Of a DNA stretch of 5,471 bases, positions 1-5,471 are shown piece after piece (within the stretch, counting starts at the first letter, position 1; every line of letters starts with the position of its first letter). The position numbers and the translations under genes are program-made. The notes beneath the pieces are model-generated. The model searched no databases, was not told the DNA's origin, and was given only the letters and a program-made list of their open reading frames with translations. Source of the stretch: an uncultured Eubacteriales bacterium (GTDB lineage: Bacteria; Bacillota; Clostridia; Oscillospirales; Acutalibacteraceae); assembly GCA_934501135.1 (NCBI GenBank), contig CAKSUE010000061.1, forward strand, positions 1 through 5,471. The letters run 5' to 3'.

Positions 1-1
1 A

Positions 2-856
2 TATAATGCTATTTTAAGCAGATGTACCGTTTTTGAGTTTAAGTCTGTTAATGCAGAGGATATAAAAAATGCCGTTAGACGAGCATTTAATTTTCTTTCT
101 CATGAGCACAAAAAAGCAATTACATTCAGTGATGAAGTTGTTGAGCATATTTCTAGGTCTTGTTCTGGCGACGTTAGAAAATCTATAAATACTGTGGAAT
201 TGTGTTTTTTAGCAAGTAATAATGAAAATAGCAATGTATATATTGATATTGAAACAGTTAAACAGGTGGCAGATAAAAATATAATAAAATACGATAAAGA
301 TGGTGATTCCCACTATGATATATTATCTGCCTTTCAAAAATCAATGCGAGGATCAGATCCAGATGCCGCTATACATTATCTTTCACGGCTACTTGAGTGC
401 GGGGACTTGATTTCGGCATGCAGACGATTGATGGTATGTGTTTGTGAGGACGTTGGACTTGCTTATCCACAGGCAATATCTATTGTAAAATCATGTGTTG
501 ATATTGCTTTTCAAGTTGGACTGCCTGAAGCAAGAATTCCACTTGCCGACGCCGTTATTTTAGTATGCAATTCTCCGAAATCCAACTCAGCGTACTCAGC
601 AATTAACAGTGCCATGTCTGATATTAAATTAGGCAAATCAGGAGATATTCCTAGACATTTACAAAACAAACATTTTGATGGTGAAGATAATCCAAATAAA
701 GGACAATTCTATAAATACCCACACGATTATAAAAATTCATATGTGTCTCAGAGCTATCTGCCAGATAATCTAAAAGATACGATATACTATAGATATGGTG
801 AAAATAAGACCGAGCAAGCTTTTAAAGAATATTGGAGCAAAATAAAGGGAAAATAA
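2..856 (+). CDS. rarA: Replication-associated recombination protein A (RarA/MgsA), C-terminal part; 5' end outside the window
   Basis: RarA is a cytoplasmic AAA+ ATPase related to clamp-loader subunits and RuvB that acts at stalled replication forks. The frame is open from base 2 without a stop, giving 284 visible residues; the family is usually about 420-440 long, so roughly 140-150 residues with Walker A and B lie off the left edge. Visible in order: the end of the ATPase core with the Ser-Arg finger motif (YNAILSRCTVFEF, residues 1-13), a sensor-2-like GDVRKSINT (56-64), then the helical tetramerisation region with EDVGLAYPQA (149-158), PEARIPLADA (175-184), PKSNSAY (192-198) and KYPHDY (238-243), all characteristic of RarA. 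A GTG at 194 is codon 65 of this frame and lies inside the conserved domain, so it is not the start. No convincing intrinsic terminator follows. The family call is firm from the C-terminal motifs; the ATPase motifs cannot be checked here. Confidence 0.95.
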   Translation, partial: YNAILSRCTVFEFKSVNAEDIKNAVRRAFNFLSHEHKKAITFSDEVVEHISRSCSGDVRKSINTVELCFLASNNENSNVYIDIETVKQVADKNIIKYDKDGDSHYDILSAFQKSMRGSDPDAAIHYLSRLLECGDLISACRRLMVCVCEDVGLAYPQAISIVKSCVDIAFQVGLPEARIPLADAVILVCNSPKSNSAYSAINSAMSDIKLGKSGDIPRHLQNKHFDGEDNPNKGQFYKYPHDYKNSYVSQSYLPDNLKDTIYYRYGENKTEQAFKEYWSKIKGK

Positions 857-905
857 TAAATGCATTTATCTTATTTAATTTTAACAAAAAGTTTAATTGT
901 CGTGT

Positions 906-934
906 TTGCTTTTCTAAAATATATGTGTTAAAAT
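906..934 (+). promoter_or_regulatory. Sigma-A type promoter for the flavin reductase-rubredoxin gene
   Basis: A -35 box TTGCTT (906-911) is followed after exactly 17 bases by a -10 box TAAAAT (929-934), with TG at 926-927 forming an extended -10. The start of transcription would fall near 941, about 30 bases before the ATG at 970. This suggests the broken gene downstream is still transcribed independently of rarA. The boxes were read by eye. Confidence 0.6.
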
Positions 935-954
935 TATGCTAATCTATCAAAAAT

Positions 955-960
955 GAGGTG
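955..960 (+). promoter_or_regulatory. Ribosome binding site for the ATG at 970
   Basis: GAGGTG lies 9 bases before the ATG at 970. It marks 970 as the original start of the flavin reductase-rubredoxin gene. The later ATG at 1091, which opens the long downstream frame, has only an A-rich stretch before it and no comparable site. Confidence 0.7.
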
Positions 961-969
961 TCTCCATAA

Positions 970-1564
970 ATGAACCCAGAAATACTTTATAGTTTATCGC
1001 ACGGTATTTCAAATAAACTCTGATCCTGCTATTATAGCTATTAGTATAAATCACAATAATTACACTAATGAATGCATAAAGAAAACTAATATGTTTACTG
1101 TTTCTGTTTTATCTGAAGATACACCGGGTACAGTTATTGGTACACTTGGGTTTAGCTCTGGTAGAGATATAGATAAATTAAAAAATGTTAAACATCAATT
1201 TTTAAAAGAAGGTTATCCGATTATCCAAGAAAACAGCTGCTGTTGGTTTTTGTGTAAAGTTATAAATAGCATTGAAACACCTACACACACCGTATTTTTA
1301 TCAGAAATTACAGACGGAAGCGATAAATCAATAGGTGCTCCCATGACATATTCATATTATCATAATGTGATAAAAGGAAGGGCCCCTAAAAATGCACCAA
1401 CATATCAAGAAGCTGCTCCACCTACCAACAATGGCAGCAACTATGTATGCACGATATGTGGTTATGTCCATAATGGTAGTGAAAAACCATTCAATGAGCT
1501 TCCTTCCGATTGGGTATGTCCAATTTGCGGTGCACCCAAATCTGTATTCAAAATAAAAAACTAA
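970..1564 (+). pseudogene. Flavin reductase-rubredoxin fusion (Hrb-like), broken by an out-of-frame internal deletion
   Basis: Intact relatives are cytoplasmic FMN-binding flavin reductases with a C-terminal rubredoxin domain that pass electrons, for example to flavodiiron proteins in oxygen defence. The start at 970 has a good ribosome binding site and encodes [12 protein letters not shown], a typical family N-terminus, but that frame ends at TGA 1021-1023 after 17 codons. The family sequence resumes in another frame from 1001 ([17 protein letters not shown]) and stays open to the stop at 1562-1564. About 18 residues that normally link SYG to NTVFQ, part of the FMN-binding region, are absent. 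From Met 1091 (counted as 1) the rest includes a SGRDIDK motif near residues 23-29 and a rubredoxin domain with Cys 120, 123, 143 and 146. The C-x2-C-x19-C-x2-C spacing is about 10 residues shorter than free rubredoxin, as I recall for such fusions. Translation from 1091 could give at most a 157-residue fragment without the N-terminal flavin-site strands. A sequencing or assembly fault is the alternative to a real pseudogene. Confidence 0.8.
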
Positions 1565-1579
1565 TACTATTTATTTTCT

Positions 1580-1631
1580 TATTATTAAAACATAGCGGCA
1601 CGATAAAAATCGTACCGCTACTTTAATAATA
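1580..1631 (+). terminator. Long hairpin after the flavin reductase-rubredoxin gene, probable terminator
   Basis: The inner stem pairs TAGCGG (1593-1598) with CCGCTA (1615-1620) and ACGAT (1600-1604) with ATCGT (1609-1613), around an AAAA loop and one C/A mismatch. An outer stem pairs TATTATTAAA (1580-1589) with TTTAATAATA (1622-1631). There is no clean run of T after it on the plus strand, only CTTTAATAATA, so it is a less classical terminator than the two further downstream. It sits 16 bases after the stop. Confidence 0.6.
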
Positions 1632-1640
1632 CAGTTAACA

Positions 1641-1670
1641 TTATTAAATGATCTTTGCAATACATATAAT
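1641..1670 (+). promoter_or_regulatory. Possible promoter of pyk
   Basis: A perfect -10 hexamer TATAAT is at 1665-1670. The best -35 at a normal distance is a weak TTATTA (1641-1646, spacer 18); a better TTAACA at 1635-1640 would need a 24-base spacer. Transcription from here would give a leader of about 60 bases before the pyk ATG. In such AT-rich DNA a lone TATAAT is modest evidence. Confidence 0.35.
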
Positions 1671-1739
1671 AACCAATAAACATGAACTAGCCGCTAAGTT
1701 ATTAGATAGTATATTATTAATAAGAAAAGGGAGATTAAC

Positions 1740-3158
1740 ATGAGAAAGACAAAAATTATTTGTACCCTAGGCCCTGCCTGCTCAGACGAAGAAATCATAA
1801 GAGATCTTCTTAAAGCTGGTATGAACATAGCAAGAATTAACTTTTCGCACGGCAACCATGAATATCATAGCAAAAATATTGATATGTTCCGTAAGGTTAG
1901 AGATGAACTCGGACTCCCTGCAGCAGTAATGCTAGACACTAAGGGCCCTGAGATACGTCTAAAAGATTTCGAAAATGGCTCTATCCAAATAAAAGAAGGA
2001 AATATTTTTACACTAACCTCTAAAGATGTCATGGGTAATGAAAATATTGCATCTATAACATATAAAGATCTTCCCTCTCAAATCACTGCAGGTACAAGGC
2101 TTTTAATAGATGATGGTCGTATACTCCTAGAGGCTATTGATGTTACTGATACTGACATTAAATGTAAAGTAATTCAGGGTGGTATTGTAAGCAATCATAA
2201 GGGAATAAATGTACCCAGACTAAGATTAGAAATGCCATATTTAAGTGAACAAGATAAAAAAGATATCCTTTTCGGAATTGAAAAAGATGTAGATTTTGTG
2301 GCTGCATCTTTTGTAAGAAGAAAAGAGGACGTTCAAAGCCTTAGAAAGTTTATTGACTATAATGGTGGACACAGTATAAAAATAATATCCAAAATTGAAA
2401 ATATTGAAGGTATAGAAAACTTCGATGAAATATTAGATAACTCCGATGGCATCATGTTAGCAAGAGGAGATTTAGGAGTTGAAGTTTCATATGAAAAACT
2501 ACCAGGTATTCAGAAGAAATTCATAAAAGCCTGTTACAGACAAGGTAAAATGGTAATTACCGCCACACAGATGCTTGATTCTATGATTAATAACCCAAAC
2601 CCAACAAGAGCTGAAATTACAGATGTGGCAAACGCAGTATTTGATGGAACATCAGCTGTGATGTTATCTGGCGAAAGTGCTGCAGGCAAATTCCCCGTCC
2701 GTTCTGTAGAAGTCATGGCTAAAATAGCTAAGCAAGCTGAAAAAGATGCTTTTGATATGGGAATATATACACATATTAGATATGATATGGACGAAAGCGA
2801 TACTACCAATGCTATGTGCGATGCTGCTTGCACAACAGCAAAAGATATTAATGCAAAATGTATTATAGCCGTTACAATATCTGGAAATACCGCTAGAGGA
2901 ATGTCTAAATTTAGACCTTATGAACCTATTGTAGCAGCAACACCATCAATTAAAACATTCCACCAATTATCTCTATCATGGGGAGTATATCCTGTTTTAG
3001 CGAGGTTACAAAAAAAATCGGATGAATTATTTATACACTCAATCGACTGTGCAAAACAAATTGATCTTGTGGAAAAAGGAGATAGAGTTGTAATAACCGG
3101 AGGAATTCCACTAGATGTTTCAGGAAATACAAACACAATAAGAGTAGCAATAGTTTAA
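1740..3158 (+). CDS. pyk: Pyruvate kinase, 472 residues
   Basis: This cytoplasmic enzyme makes the last ATP of glycolysis, converting phosphoenolpyruvate and ADP to pyruvate and ATP. The ATG at 1740 has GGGAG six bases upstream (1729-1733), and the protein aligns with the family from residue 1. Key residues are in place: Arg32, Asn34 and Ser36 in ARINFSHG, Asp66 and Thr67 in DTKGPEIR, the catalytic Lys218 and metal ligand Glu220 in ISKIEN, Asp244 in ARGDLG, and Thr276 in TATQMLDSM, followed by PTRAEITDVANAV and MLSGESAAGKFP. Residues of about 72-165 form the B domain and about 345-472 the C-terminal allosteric domain. Glu71 is the residue found in potassium-dependent enzymes (Lys in potassium-independent ones). 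The length matches the short form; the extra PEP-utiliser-like domain of Bacillus-type enzymes (about 585 residues) is absent. It is a single-gene unit between a hairpin upstream and a strong terminator downstream. Confidence 0.97.
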   Translation: MRKTKIICTLGPACSDEEIIRDLLKAGMNIARINFSHGNHEYHSKNIDMFRKVRDELGLPAAVMLDTKGPEIRLKDFENGSIQIKEGNIFTLTSKDVMGNENIASITYKDLPSQITAGTRLLIDDGRILLEAIDVTDTDIKCKVIQGGIVSNHKGINVPRLRLEMPYLSEQDKKDILFGIEKDVDFVAASFVRRKEDVQSLRKFIDYNGGHSIKIISKIENIEGIENFDEILDNSDGIMLARGDLGVEVSYEKLPGIQKKFIKACYRQGKMVITATQMLDSMINNPNPTRAEITDVANAVFDGTSAVMLSGESAAGKFPVRSVEVMAKIAKQAEKDAFDMGIYTHIRYDMDESDTTNAMCDAACTTAKDINAKCIIAVTISGNTARGMSKFRPYEPIVAATPSIKTFHQLSLSWGVYPVLARLQKKSDELFIHSIDCAKQIDLVEKGDRVVITGGIPLDVSGNTNTIRVAIV

Positions 3159-3192
3159 CTATATTTTTATAGTATCACATATTTATATAATC

Positions 3193-3239
3193 AAAAAAAG
3201 ATAAAAGGTCTCATATTAAAAGGCCTTTTATCTTTTTTT
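3193..3239 (+). terminator. Strong intrinsic terminator of pyk
   Basis: A 16-bp perfect stem pairs 3193-3208 (seven A, then GATAAAAGG) with 3224-3239 (CCTTTTATC, then seven T). Three more pairs, one of them G-U, extend it inward and leave a 9-base loop. The 3' arm ends in seven T. The A-run on the 5' side would also allow termination on the minus strand. It begins 34 bases after the pyk stop. Confidence 0.92.
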
Positions 3240-3287
3240 ATGCAAACATATAATATACAATATCGAACACATAAAATATATAAATTT

Positions 3288-3601
3288 TGGAGAGTGATTC
3301 ATATAATGCAATATTTCTAATTGTTTAATTTATTTCACTAATGGCAACAAAGTAATTACAAGACTCTTTCATAAAAACCACTACTTATTATAAACCTAAA
3401 ACCTTATAAAACGAGTAACTAATTAAAAATACTAGTATCTGGAGTTCATTATAATGCAGTTTAATAATCAAAATACATTCTTTTATTAATAAGCTCATAT
3501 AAATGCAAAACTGTTTACTAATACAGCATTTATCTATTTAAATTAATGAACCTTATTTATGGTTAGATTTTAGTAATATTATATGCAGGTTTATAATACC
3601 A
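3288..3601 (+). repeat. Four dispersed degenerate direct repeats around TTCATATAATGCA
   Basis: Copy A at 3298-3310 reads TTCATATAATGCA. Copy B at 3445-3458 reads TTCATTATAATGCA (one added T). Copy C at 3494-3507 reads CTCATATAAATGCA (one added A). Copy D at 3575-3587 reads AATATTATATGCA. Each is followed within a few bases by TTT and then an A/T segment such as AATAAT or ACTAAT. Copies A and B also share TGGAG just upstream (3288-3292 and 3440-3444). The spacing is irregular (148, 49 and 80 bases between ATGCA cores), so this is not a CRISPR or tandem array. Function unknown. Confidence 0.5.
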
Positions 3602-3606
3602 TAAAT
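3555..3606. repeat. Nested inverted repeat upstream of the XRE promoter
   Basis: ATTTATGGT (3555-3563) pairs perfectly with ACCATAAAT (3598-3606). Inside it TATTATA (3577-3583) can pair with TATAATA (3592-3598), sharing base 3598 with the outer stem, around a TGCAGGTT loop. TTTATTTT follows on the plus strand, so it could be a weak terminator for an unseen transcript, or DNA recognised by a protein. It is upstream of the proposed XRE promoter and would not be in that mRNA. Confidence 0.4.
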
Positions 3607-3611
3607 TTATT

Positions 3612-3640
3612 TTGAGTACAAGTACTTTATATTATATACA
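3612..3640 (+). promoter_or_regulatory. Sigma-A type promoter of the XRE regulator gene
   Basis: TTGAGT (3612-3617) and TATACA (3635-3640) are separated by exactly 17 bases. Transcription would start near 3647, leaving a leader of about 50 bases before the ATG at 3696. Each box has two differences from consensus. The gene needs a promoter here because pyk ends in a strong terminator. Confidence 0.55.
3615..3626. promoter_or_regulatory. Candidate operator over the XRE promoter
   Basis: AGTAC (3615-3619) and GTACT (3622-3626) form an inverted repeat with AA between the arms, overlapping the -35 box and spacer. Small XRE repressors commonly bind short inverted repeats at their own promoters, so autoregulation is a reasonable inference. 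The arms are only 5 bp, so chance cannot be excluded. Confidence 0.35.
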
Positions 3641-3695
3641 GTAAATTTATTAAGTCTAATAATTTGGATAAAATAAATAAGAAAGGGGATTAAGT

Positions 3696-4022
3696 ATGTA
3701 TATAAACTATAAAGAGGTTGGTAAAAGAATAGCCAAAAAAAGGAAAAGTCTTGGATTAAAACAATCAGACGTAGTTGAAATTGCTAATCTTAGCGACAAT
3801 TATCTATCACATATAGAAACAGCAAGAACAACCCCTAGTATAGATGTTCTCATGAAGATCTGTACAGCTTTAGACACAACCCCCGATTCTCTACTGCTTG
3901 GTACCATAGATGAAACAGACAGCCTTGATGCCAACATTATTCAAAAATTAAAATTATTAGACCATCAAAAGAAAGCCTTATTATCAAGTTTTATCGACTG
4001 TTTAATAGATACAGAACTATAA
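3696..4022 (+). CDS. Small XRE-family helix-turn-helix transcriptional regulator, 108 residues
   Basis: This is a cytoplasmic DNA-binding protein of the phage-repressor-like (HTH_3) type. Residues of about 8-69 form the five-helix domain: VGKRIAKKRKSLGLKQ opens it, Gln23-Ala30 is the first helix of the HTH, and Ser33-Glu41 (SDNYLSHIE) is the recognition helix. The usual turn TTPSIDVLMKI and the closing PDSLLLG follow. Residues 70-108 are a short charged tail, probably a helix for dimerisation, with no ligand or enzyme domain. The ATG at 3696 follows GGGG (3685-3688) at 7 bases. The gene stands alone between its own promoter and a terminator and converges on the symporter gene. Its targets cannot be deduced; its own promoter is the most likely one, and no toxin, phage or conjugation genes are nearby. 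The family is certain, the role is open. Confidence 0.92.
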   Translation: MYINYKEVGKRIAKKRKSLGLKQSDVVEIANLSDNYLSHIETARTTPSIDVLMKICTALDTTPDSLLLGTIDETDSLDANIIQKLKLLDHQKKALLSSFIDCLIDTEL

Positions 4023-4024
4023 CT

Positions 4025-4061
4025 AAAAAAGGAATTGCAATAATATTGCAGTTCCTTTTTT
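4025..4061. terminator. Bidirectional intrinsic terminator between the convergent XRE and symporter genes
   Basis: AAAAAAGGAA (4025-4034) pairs with TTCCTTTTTT (4052-4061). The stem continues through a G-U pair and TGCAAT/ATTGCA to a 3-base loop, giving 17 pairs. It starts 2 bases after the XRE stop and lies 4 bases beyond the symporter stop. Having A6 on one side and T6 on the other, it gives a U-tract for transcripts in either direction, so one hairpin can serve both genes. Confidence 0.92.
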
Positions 4062-4065
4062 ATGA

Positions 4066-5403
4066 TTAATTTCTTTTTATTCCCCATTTTTTTGCTTCTC
4101 TAACTATTTTATTAGACATTACCATTATTGCAATAAGGTTAGGAATCATCATTAGTCCATTAAAAGTATCAGATAATTCCCAAACCAGATTAAGTTCCAT
4201 AACCGATCCAAAAAGAATTATAACTATGTATATTGTTTTATAAATAACTGCTGACTTTAATCCAAATACATATTCAAACGCCCTTTGGCCAAAATACGAC
4301 CATCCTACAATAGTAGAAAAACTAAATAGCACTATTGAAATAGCAACAAAATATGTTCCAAATCCTCCAAAAACAGATTCAAAGGCCCTTGTGCTTAGCG
4401 CTACACCCTCTTCTCCACTATCAATTGCTCCAGTACAAAGTATACAAAGTGCCGTTATACTACATCCAATAATAGTATCGAAGAAAACCTGAAAAATACC
4501 TAACATTCCTTGTTTAACAGGATTATCTTCATTTATTTCCGCATAAATAATTGGAGAAGATCCAAGCCCCGCTTCATTTGAAAAGGTACCTCTTGCCATG
4601 CCATATTTAATGGCTTTTGATGTTATAAGCCCCATTGCTCCTGCACCAGCAGACTGAAAATTAAAAGCATCTTTAAAAATATTATAAAATACTGTCCCTA
4701 ATGTATTAAAATTCAAAAATATAACAATTAATCCACCTACAATATAAAAAGTAGCCATAAATGGAACTAATTTTTCACTAACAGATACTATACTCTTTAC
4801 TCCTCCAAAAAGTATAAAAGCTACTATTAATGCTAATCCAATAGCTGTAAATCTAGGATCTATATTAAAACCCCTATGTAATGCTTCGGCAAGAGAGTTT
4901 GCCTGAGTTATATTACCCATTCCAAAAGTAGATCCTATGCATGCTAAAGAAAAGAGTATTGCAAGCCATTTCTGACCCATTCCCTTTTCTATATAATACA
5001 TAGGTCCTCCAACTATTTCCCCTTTAGAATTTTTCTGTTTATATAAACACCCTAATACGTTTTCGGCAAATATAGTCATCATACCTAAAAAGGCTCCTAC
5101 CCACATCCAAAAAACTGCTCCGGGTCCTCCTAAAGTTATTGCAGTTGCAACGCCTACTATATTACCTGTCCCAATTGCGCCTGCAAGAGATGTTGCTAAT
5201 GCTTGAAATGATGAGATTGTGCCACCTTCACTTTTTTTTAAAAAGCTTTTAATTGTTCCAATTAGCCATCTATTTATTCCTCGAACCTGAAAAAACTTGA
5301 ATCTAAAACTAAAATAAATACCAACAAATATCAAAAAAACTAAAATTGCTGGTCCCCAAACAATTGAATTTAATATCTTGCTAAATTTTTCCATATAGTA
5401 CAT
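4066..5403 (-). CDS. Sodium:amino-acid symporter, AGCS family (alanine/glycine/glutamine type), 445 residues
   Basis: This is an integral membrane carrier that imports a small neutral amino acid with sodium (TC 2.A.25; relatives include AlsT of Bacillus and AgcS of Methanococcus). The family signature GGPGAVFWMWVGAFLG is at residues 92-107, preceded by AGAIGTGNIVGVATAI (74-89) and followed by GGPMYYIEKGMG (132-143) and, further on, FSNEAGLGSSPI. About 11 hydrophobic segments can be read, the first near 14-33 and the last near 410-430, ending in a basic tail. The length is normal and no break is seen. The start is uncertain: ATG 5403 and ATG 5394 are both in frame, and relatives often begin like the MEKFSKILNS at the second. 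The only clear Shine-Dalgarno site is 16 bases before the first. Alanine, glycine and glutamine carriers cannot be told apart by eye, so no gene symbol is given. It has its own upstream region and ends in the shared terminator. Confidence 0.95.
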   Translation of the reverse strand: MYYMEKFSKILNSIVWGPAILVFLIFVGIYFSFRFKFFQVRGINRWLIGTIKSFLKKSEGGTISSFQALATSLAGAIGTGNIVGVATAITLGGPGAVFWMWVGAFLGMMTIFAENVLGCLYKQKNSKGEIVGGPMYYIEKGMGQKWLAILFSLACIGSTFGMGNITQANSLAEALHRGFNIDPRFTAIGLALIVAFILFGGVKSIVSVSEKLVPFMATFYIVGGLIVIFLNFNTLGTVFYNIFKDAFNFQSAGAGAMGLITSKAIKYGMARGTFSNEAGLGSSPIIYAEINEDNPVKQGMLGIFQVFFDTIIGCSITALCILCTGAIDSGEEGVALSTRAFESVFGGFGTYFVAISIVLFSFSTIVGWSYFGQRAFEYVFGLKSAVIYKTIYIVIILFGSVMELNLVWELSDTFNGLMMIPNLIAIMVMSNKIVREAKKWGIKRN

Positions 5404-5419
5404 TTTATTGCAAATTAAG

Positions 5420-5427
5420 CCTCCTCT
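5420..5427 (-). promoter_or_regulatory. Strong but distant Shine-Dalgarno site of the symporter gene
   Basis: On the minus strand AGAGGAGG is a near-perfect anti-16S match, but 16 bases separate it from ATG 5403 and 25 from ATG 5394. The usual distance is 5-10. An in-frame ATT at 5413-5415 lies only 4 bases from it and would add five residues (ICNK plus the initiator). No in-frame ATG, GTG or TTG sits at the ideal distance. The site itself is clear; which codon it serves is not. Confidence 0.6.
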
Positions 5428-5464
5428 ACCATATCAATGATAATCTATATGCACAATCTTATAA

Positions 5465-5470
5465 ATTATA
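5465..5470 (-). promoter_or_regulatory. Possible -10 box of the symporter promoter
   Basis: The minus strand reads TATAAT here, the exact consensus, about 60 bases before the start codon. The -35 box would lie beyond the right edge of the window, so the promoter cannot be confirmed. Confidence 0.35.
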
Positions 5471-5471
5471 C

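Larger units (their letters stand above)
3240..3611. other. Gene-free, very AT-rich stretch between pyk and the XRE gene
   Basis: About 370 bases of roughly 22 percent G+C. No open frame of useful length, tRNA or recognisable structured RNA was seen; the best-placed start (ATG 3306 after GGAGAG) stops after four codons. It does hold four degenerate repeats and an inverted repeat, listed separately. It may be a decayed gene or a long regulatory region. Confidence 0.6.

Noticed and set aside
194..856. GTG at 194 as the start of a separate 220-residue protein
   Set aside because: The same frame is open back to base 2 and encodes conserved RarA sequence upstream, including the Ser-Arg finger and the sensor-2 region.
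856..869. Perfect palindrome ATAAATGCATTTAT just after rarA as a terminator
   Set aside because: It has no G/C-rich stem, no room for a loop and no run of T directly after it; such A/T palindromes are common in this composition.
970..1091. Programmed ribosomal frameshift joining the two frames of the flavin reductase-rubredoxin gene
   Set aside because: A change of frame alone would not restore the roughly 18 family residues that are missing, and no slippery heptamer with a downstream structure is evident at 1000-1020.
1565..1739. Riboswitch or T-box leader before pyk
   Set aside because: Apart from the terminator-like hairpin at 1580-1631, which fits the end of the preceding gene, no conserved leader motif was recognised.
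2534..2833. Minus-strand open frame of 99 codons inside pyk
   Set aside because: It lies wholly within a well-conserved pyruvate kinase gene, has no recognisable domain, and is a shadow of pyk codon use.
2918..3136. Minus-strand open frame of 72 codons at the end of pyk
   Set aside because: It overlaps the conserved C-terminal domain of pyk on the opposite strand and resembles no protein I know.
3306..3320. Small gene at ATG 3306 after GGAGAG
   Set aside because: The frame stops after four codons.
3288..3601. CRISPR array
   Set aside because: The repeats are short and degenerate, their spacing is irregular (148, 49 and 80 bases), and no cas gene is nearby.

Overview
The window is AT-rich DNA (coding regions roughly one third G+C by eye, intergenic parts nearer one fifth) and reads as chromosome of a low-GC anaerobic Bacillota, most likely a member of the Clostridia. 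The signs are purine-rich Shine-Dalgarno sites, long A/T-flanked intrinsic terminators, and a flavin reductase-rubredoxin fusion of a kind typical of anaerobic clostridia. The protein families were recognised from sequence alone and no database was searched.

Layout from left to right: (1) The 3' two thirds of rarA (recombination factor A, an AAA+ ATPase acting at stalled forks) runs in from the left edge to 856. (2) After its own promoter and ribosome binding site comes a broken gene, 970-1564, for a flavin reductase-rubredoxin (Hrb-like) protein. The first 12 codons and the C-terminal three quarters are both present, but they lie in different frames and about 18 residues of the FMN-binding region are missing between them. 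This is best explained by an out-of-frame deletion of about 59 bp at a short direct repeat. (3) A hairpin and a promoter lead into pyk, 1740-3158, a complete pyruvate kinase without the C-terminal extension. A strong terminator follows. (4) A 537-bp gap contains that terminator, a set of four degenerate repeats around TTCATATAATGCA, an inverted repeat and a promoter. (5) A small XRE-type repressor lies at 3696-4022, with a short inverted repeat over its promoter that could be its own operator. (6) A terminator that can work in both directions separates it from a convergent sodium:amino-acid symporter gene of the AGCS family, 4066-5403 on the minus strand.

Each gene seems to have its own promoter and terminator, so this is a run of single-gene units rather than an operon. 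The content is mostly housekeeping: fork repair, glycolysis, amino-acid uptake. No new multi-gene system is visible. The items most worth a second look are the broken Hrb-like gene, the unexplained repeat family upstream of the XRE gene, and the unusually distant Shine-Dalgarno site of the symporter.
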